Source: Alcanivoracaceae bacterium
GTDB taxonomy: Bacteria > Pseudomonadota > Gammaproteobacteria > Pseudomonadales > Alcanivoracaceae
DNA: 64,000 nucleotides
Assembly (NCBI GenBank): GCA_023146255.1
Contig: JAGLCJ010000006.1
Coordinates: forward strand, 1 to 64,000
Direction: 5' to 3'
Shown: piece after piece, positions 61,691-64,000 of the stretch
Layout: every line of letters begins with the position of its first letter
How positions within the stretch are numbered: the first letter of the stretch is position 1
The notes under the pieces: model-generated
The model's input: the letters and a program-made list of their open reading frames with translations, nothing else
What the model was told of the DNA's origin: nothing
Database searches by the model: none
Program-made: the position numbers and the translations under genes

Positions 61691-62118
61691 TTTTCCGGAG
61701 GCTCCGTCACCAGCCCGATCTTCTCGATGCCGGCACCCTGTAGTGCCGACATAAGCGTCACCACCTTGCCATAAGCAACTTCGGCGTCACCTTCCAGCAG
61801 GAACAGGGTTTGCGGTTTGTTGCGGTGAATTCGCAATGCGTGTCCCTTGACCGTATCCAGACTCGCCGACTTCTGGGTATCGCCCCCGACATTGATGAAG
61901 TAGCTGCCATCTTTCTTGATCGAGACAATCACCGGCTCCTGATCCTTGCTGTCCAGCGGCGTACTATTGGTCTGCGGCAAGTCCACGTTGATGCCCTGAG
62001 TCATCATCGGCGCGGTAATCATGAACACCACCAGCAGCACCAGCATGACGTCGATATAGGGCACCACATTGATGTCGGCCACCAGCTTGCGCGGCGAACG
62101 AACCTTCATGGAAGCCAT
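61687..62118 (-). CDS. tolR: Tol-Pal system protein TolR
   Basis: A 143-residue ExbD-like protein with a short cytoplasmic tail, one helix (about 20-40) and a periplasmic domain. The proton-path Asp23 (VPYIDVMLVLLVVF) matches E. coli TolR Asp23. Start and length are set by the one-base overlap with the tolQ stop (TAATG). It forms the proton-driven motor with TolQ. Confidence 0.95.
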   Translation of the reverse strand: MASMKVRSPRKLVADINVVPYIDVMLVLLVVFMITAPMMTQGINVDLPQTNSTPLDSKDQEPVIVSIKKDGSYFINVGGDTQKSASLDTVKGHALRIHRNKPQTLFLLEGDAEVAYGKVVTLMSALQGAGIEKIGLVTEPPEK

Positions 62119-62807
62119 TACTGACGCTCCCCATTGTGCGCCTGACGGTGCAGCAGCGAGGAAAACTCTTCGGCGAACATCTCGCACTCACCCACCAGCT
62201 CGTCTGTGAGTGAGGCATAGCGGTTATAAGCCACCACTGCGGGAATGGCAGCAAACAAACCCATTGCTGTGGCAATCAGCGCCTCGGCGATACCGGGGGC
62301 GACCACCGCCAGCGTCGCCTGAGATACATGGGCAAGCGCGCGGAATGAATTCATGATGCCCCAGACAGTACCGAACAGGCCGATATAAGGACTGGTAGAA
62401 CCTACGGTGGCAAGAAACGGCAGGCTTTTATTGAGCCGCGCCTGTTCCCTCTGCAAAGCCACACGCATGGCCCGCTGCGCTCCTTCCATCACCGCATCAG
62501 CATCACGGGAGGTTTTGGTGAGACGGACATATTCCTCGAAACCGGCGCGGAAAATGGTTTCCTGACCAGCATCTTCATCAGGCGCCTTGCGGACCTGATT
62601 ATATAGCGTTGACAGGTCCTCTCCAGACCAGAAGCGCTCCTCAAACGCCGCGCCGGCCTTACCGGCCCGGCTCAGCACCCGGAAACGCACCACGATCATT
62701 ACCCAGGACACCACCGAAGCCAGCATCAACGCCGCCATCACCAGCTGTACCACCAGACCGGCATTACCGATCAGGCTCAGAATTGACATGCTGTCTTGCT
62801 CGACCAT
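62118..62807 (-). CDS. tolQ: Tol-Pal system protein TolQ
   Basis: A 229-residue ExbB/MotA-type membrane protein with three helices: one near the N-terminus (about 18-42) and two in the C-terminal half, including the conserved GLFGTVWGIMNSF and IAEALIATAMGLFAAIPAV. It forms the proton channel with TolR. It starts 20 nt after ybgC, as in the standard ybgC-tolQRAB-pal operon. Confidence 0.96.
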   Translation of the reverse strand: MVEQDSMSILSLIGNAGLVVQLVMAALMLASVVSWVMIVVRFRVLSRAGKAGAAFEERFWSGEDLSTLYNQVRKAPDEDAGQETIFRAGFEEYVRLTKTSRDADAVMEGAQRAMRVALQREQARLNKSLPFLATVGSTSPYIGLFGTVWGIMNSFRALAHVSQATLAVVAPGIAEALIATAMGLFAAIPAVVAYNRYASLTDELVGECEMFAEEFSSLLHRQAHNGERQ

Positions 62808-62827
62808 CGAGCGGCTCCTTATTCAGT

Positions 62828-63235
62828 TCAGAGAGTGTTCTTGATATTCAGGTAGAGCGCTTCCGGCATTGCTCTGGGCCGGACCCCGTCGGCAGAGACA
62901 CAAGCCACACGGACCTCGGCTTCGCAAAGAAGTTCATCGCCACGCCAGACCTGCTGAACAAAGTCCAGTGTTGCCCTGCCCAAACGACGCAACCCGGCAG
63001 TCACCTGAAGCGCATCATCAATTCGCGCCGGGCGATGATAGCGGACCGCACAGGAGTGCACCACGAACAGAAAGTTACCCCCGACCAGCGCATAGTGCTG
63101 ATAACCCAGTGTCCGCAACCACTCGGTACGGGCGCGCTCCATGAACTTCAGGTAATTGACGTAGTAGACGATGCCGCCGGCATCGGTGTCCTCGATATAG
63201 ACCCTGATCGGCAGGTGAAACGCTGGCTCGGTCAT
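62828..63235 (-). CDS. ybgC: Tol-Pal associated acyl-CoA thioesterase YbgC
   Basis: A 135-residue hotdog-fold thioesterase with the active-site motif YIEDTDAGGIVYYVNYLKFMER (catalytic Asp18). E. coli YbgC hydrolyses acyl-CoA and interacts with acyl carrier protein. It opens the Tol-Pal operon and overlaps the ruvB stop by four bases. Confidence 0.95.
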   Translation of the reverse strand: MTEPAFHLPIRVYIEDTDAGGIVYYVNYLKFMERARTEWLRTLGYQHYALVGGNFLFVVHSCAVRYHRPARIDDALQVTAGLRRLGRATLDFVQQVWRGDELLCEAEVRVACVSADGVRPRAMPEALYLNIKNTL

Positions 63236-64000
63236 TTCTCGAACAGGTCTCCGGCAGCGCTGGTACGGGGCGGTTTCAGACCAAAATGACGCCAGGCATT
63301 ATTGGTCACCAGGCGGCCTCGGGGCGTGCGCTGGATAAAGCCCTGCTGGATCAGATAGGGCTCGACCACCTCTTCCAGAGTGCCGGCATCCTCATTGAGA
63401 GCCGCCCCGAGAGATTCCAGCCCGACCGGACCACCATCAAACTTTTCCATCATGGTCAGCAGCAAACGGCGGTCGTTACCGTCAAGGCCGCAGGAATCCA
63501 CTTCCAGCATATCCAGTGCGGCACAGGCTATGGCACCGCTGATGCGACCGTCGCCACGCACCTCGGCATAATCGCGAACCCGCCGCAGTAGCCGATTGGC
63601 AATCCGCGGAGTACCGCGGGCGCGACGTGCGATCTCGGCGGCGCCATCATCATCCACCGACAGGGAAAAGATTTCGCAGGCGCGTTTGACGATACCAGTC
63701 AGGTCTTCGGTGGAATAAAACTCCAGACGTTGAACAATGCCGAAACGATCACGTAGCGGACTGGTCAGCAACCCAGCCCGGGTAGTCGCCCCAACAAGAG
63801 TAAAAGGCGGCAACTCAATTTTAATGGAGCGGGCCGCCGGACCCTCGCCAATCATGATATCGAGCTGGTAGTCCTCCATTGCCGGATAGAGAATTTCCTC
63901 GACCACCGGCGACAGGCGATGGATTTCGTCAACAAACAAAACGTCGCCGCGCTCAAGATTGGTCAGAATGGCAGCCAGATCCCCTGCCTTTTCCAGCACA
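63232..64000 (-). CDS. ruvB: Holliday junction helicase subunit RuvB (5' end outside window)
   Basis: At least 256 C-terminal residues of RuvB are present; the gene runs off the window end, so the start and Walker A are missing. Walker B VLFVDEIHRLSP, sensor 1 LVGATTRAGLL, the arginine-finger region SPLRDRFGIVQRLEFY, and the winged-helix end PYLIQQGFIQRTPRGR are all seen. RuvB drives branch migration with RuvA. Overlap with ybgC links recombination to the Tol-Pal operon, as in other gammaproteobacteria. Confidence 0.96.
   Translation of the reverse strand, partial: VLEKAGDLAAILTNLERGDVLFVDEIHRLSPVVEEILYPAMEDYQLDIMIGEGPAARSIKIELPPFTLVGATTRAGLLTSPLRDRFGIVQRLEFYSTEDLTGIVKRACEIFSLSVDDDGAAEIARRARGTPRIANRLLRRVRDYAEVRGDGRISGAIACAALDMLEVDSCGLDGNDRRLLLTMMEKFDGGPVGLESLGAALNEDAGTLEEVVEPYLIQQGFIQRTPRGRLVTNNAWRHFGLKPPRTSAAGDLFEK

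Overview
The window is a stretch of a GC-rich gammaproteobacterial chromosome. Housekeeping blocks keep the order known from Escherichia coli and Pseudomonas: ftsK-lolA-rarA-serS, clpA-clpS opposite cspD, icd opposite rluE, nudJ-mnmA-hflD-purB, dapA-bamC-purC opposite gcvR-bcp, and ruvB-ybgC-tolQRAB-pal-cpoB-queE-queC. PsrA-like control of acyl-CoA dehydrogenases, a GlcB-type malate synthase, an LpxO hydroxylase and many secreted proteins of unknown function suggest an aerobic, fatty-acid-using member of the Pseudomonadales/Oceanospirillales. The genus cannot be fixed from the sequence alone. No prophage, insertion sequence, transposase or CRISPR array was seen.

Layout. 1-9 kb: tRNA-Ser, a YccA-like membrane protein, tusDCB, then cysG, serS, rarA, lolA and ftsK on the minus strand. 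9-16.5 kb: trxB-aat-bpt-infA (redox, N-degron tagging, translation initiation) face clpA-clpS, so the Aat/Bpt tagging enzymes lie beside the ClpS/ClpAP machinery that reads N-degrons. cspD and icd follow. 16.6-25.8 kb: rluE, moaC-moaD-moaE, nudJ-mnmA-hflD, purB, roxA, a GNAT protein, two hypotheticals and a TrmB-like protein. 25.9-34.2 kb: a 756-residue lipoprotein, glcB, a secreted protein with a His/Gly-rich insert, ttcA and an SDR. 34.2-40 kb: two acyl-CoA dehydrogenases behind a PsrA-like palindrome, a diguanylate cyclase, a YgfB-family protein and a GntR regulator with likely autoregulatory operators. An intergenic region with DnaA-box-like sites follows. 40-49.8 kb: purC-bamC-dapA, gcvR-bcp, perM-type permease with a TusA-like protein, bepA, nadA, a second M48 protease and an SH3 protein. 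49.8-54.6 kb: a tight photolyase / flavin oxidase / DUF1365 / Cfa-like operon. 54.7-64 kb: a porin, lpxO, tRNA-Lys, queC-queE and the Tol-Pal operon, ending inside ruvB.

The most unusual signal is a pair of intergenic elements (20713-20826 and 34319-34432) of identical geometry: a 31-nt arm, a 52-nt loop and a 31-nt complementary arm. The loops are 85% identical and carry a compensatory base change in an internal stem. The arms are almost unrelated in sequence between copies, yet each is self-complementary (one mismatch in one copy, none in the other). Short conserved flanks lie outside the arms. I do not recognise this as a named repeat family. A second theme is that several gene 3' ends (tRNA-Ser, tusB/cysG, glcB, perM) lie inside long perfect palindromes.
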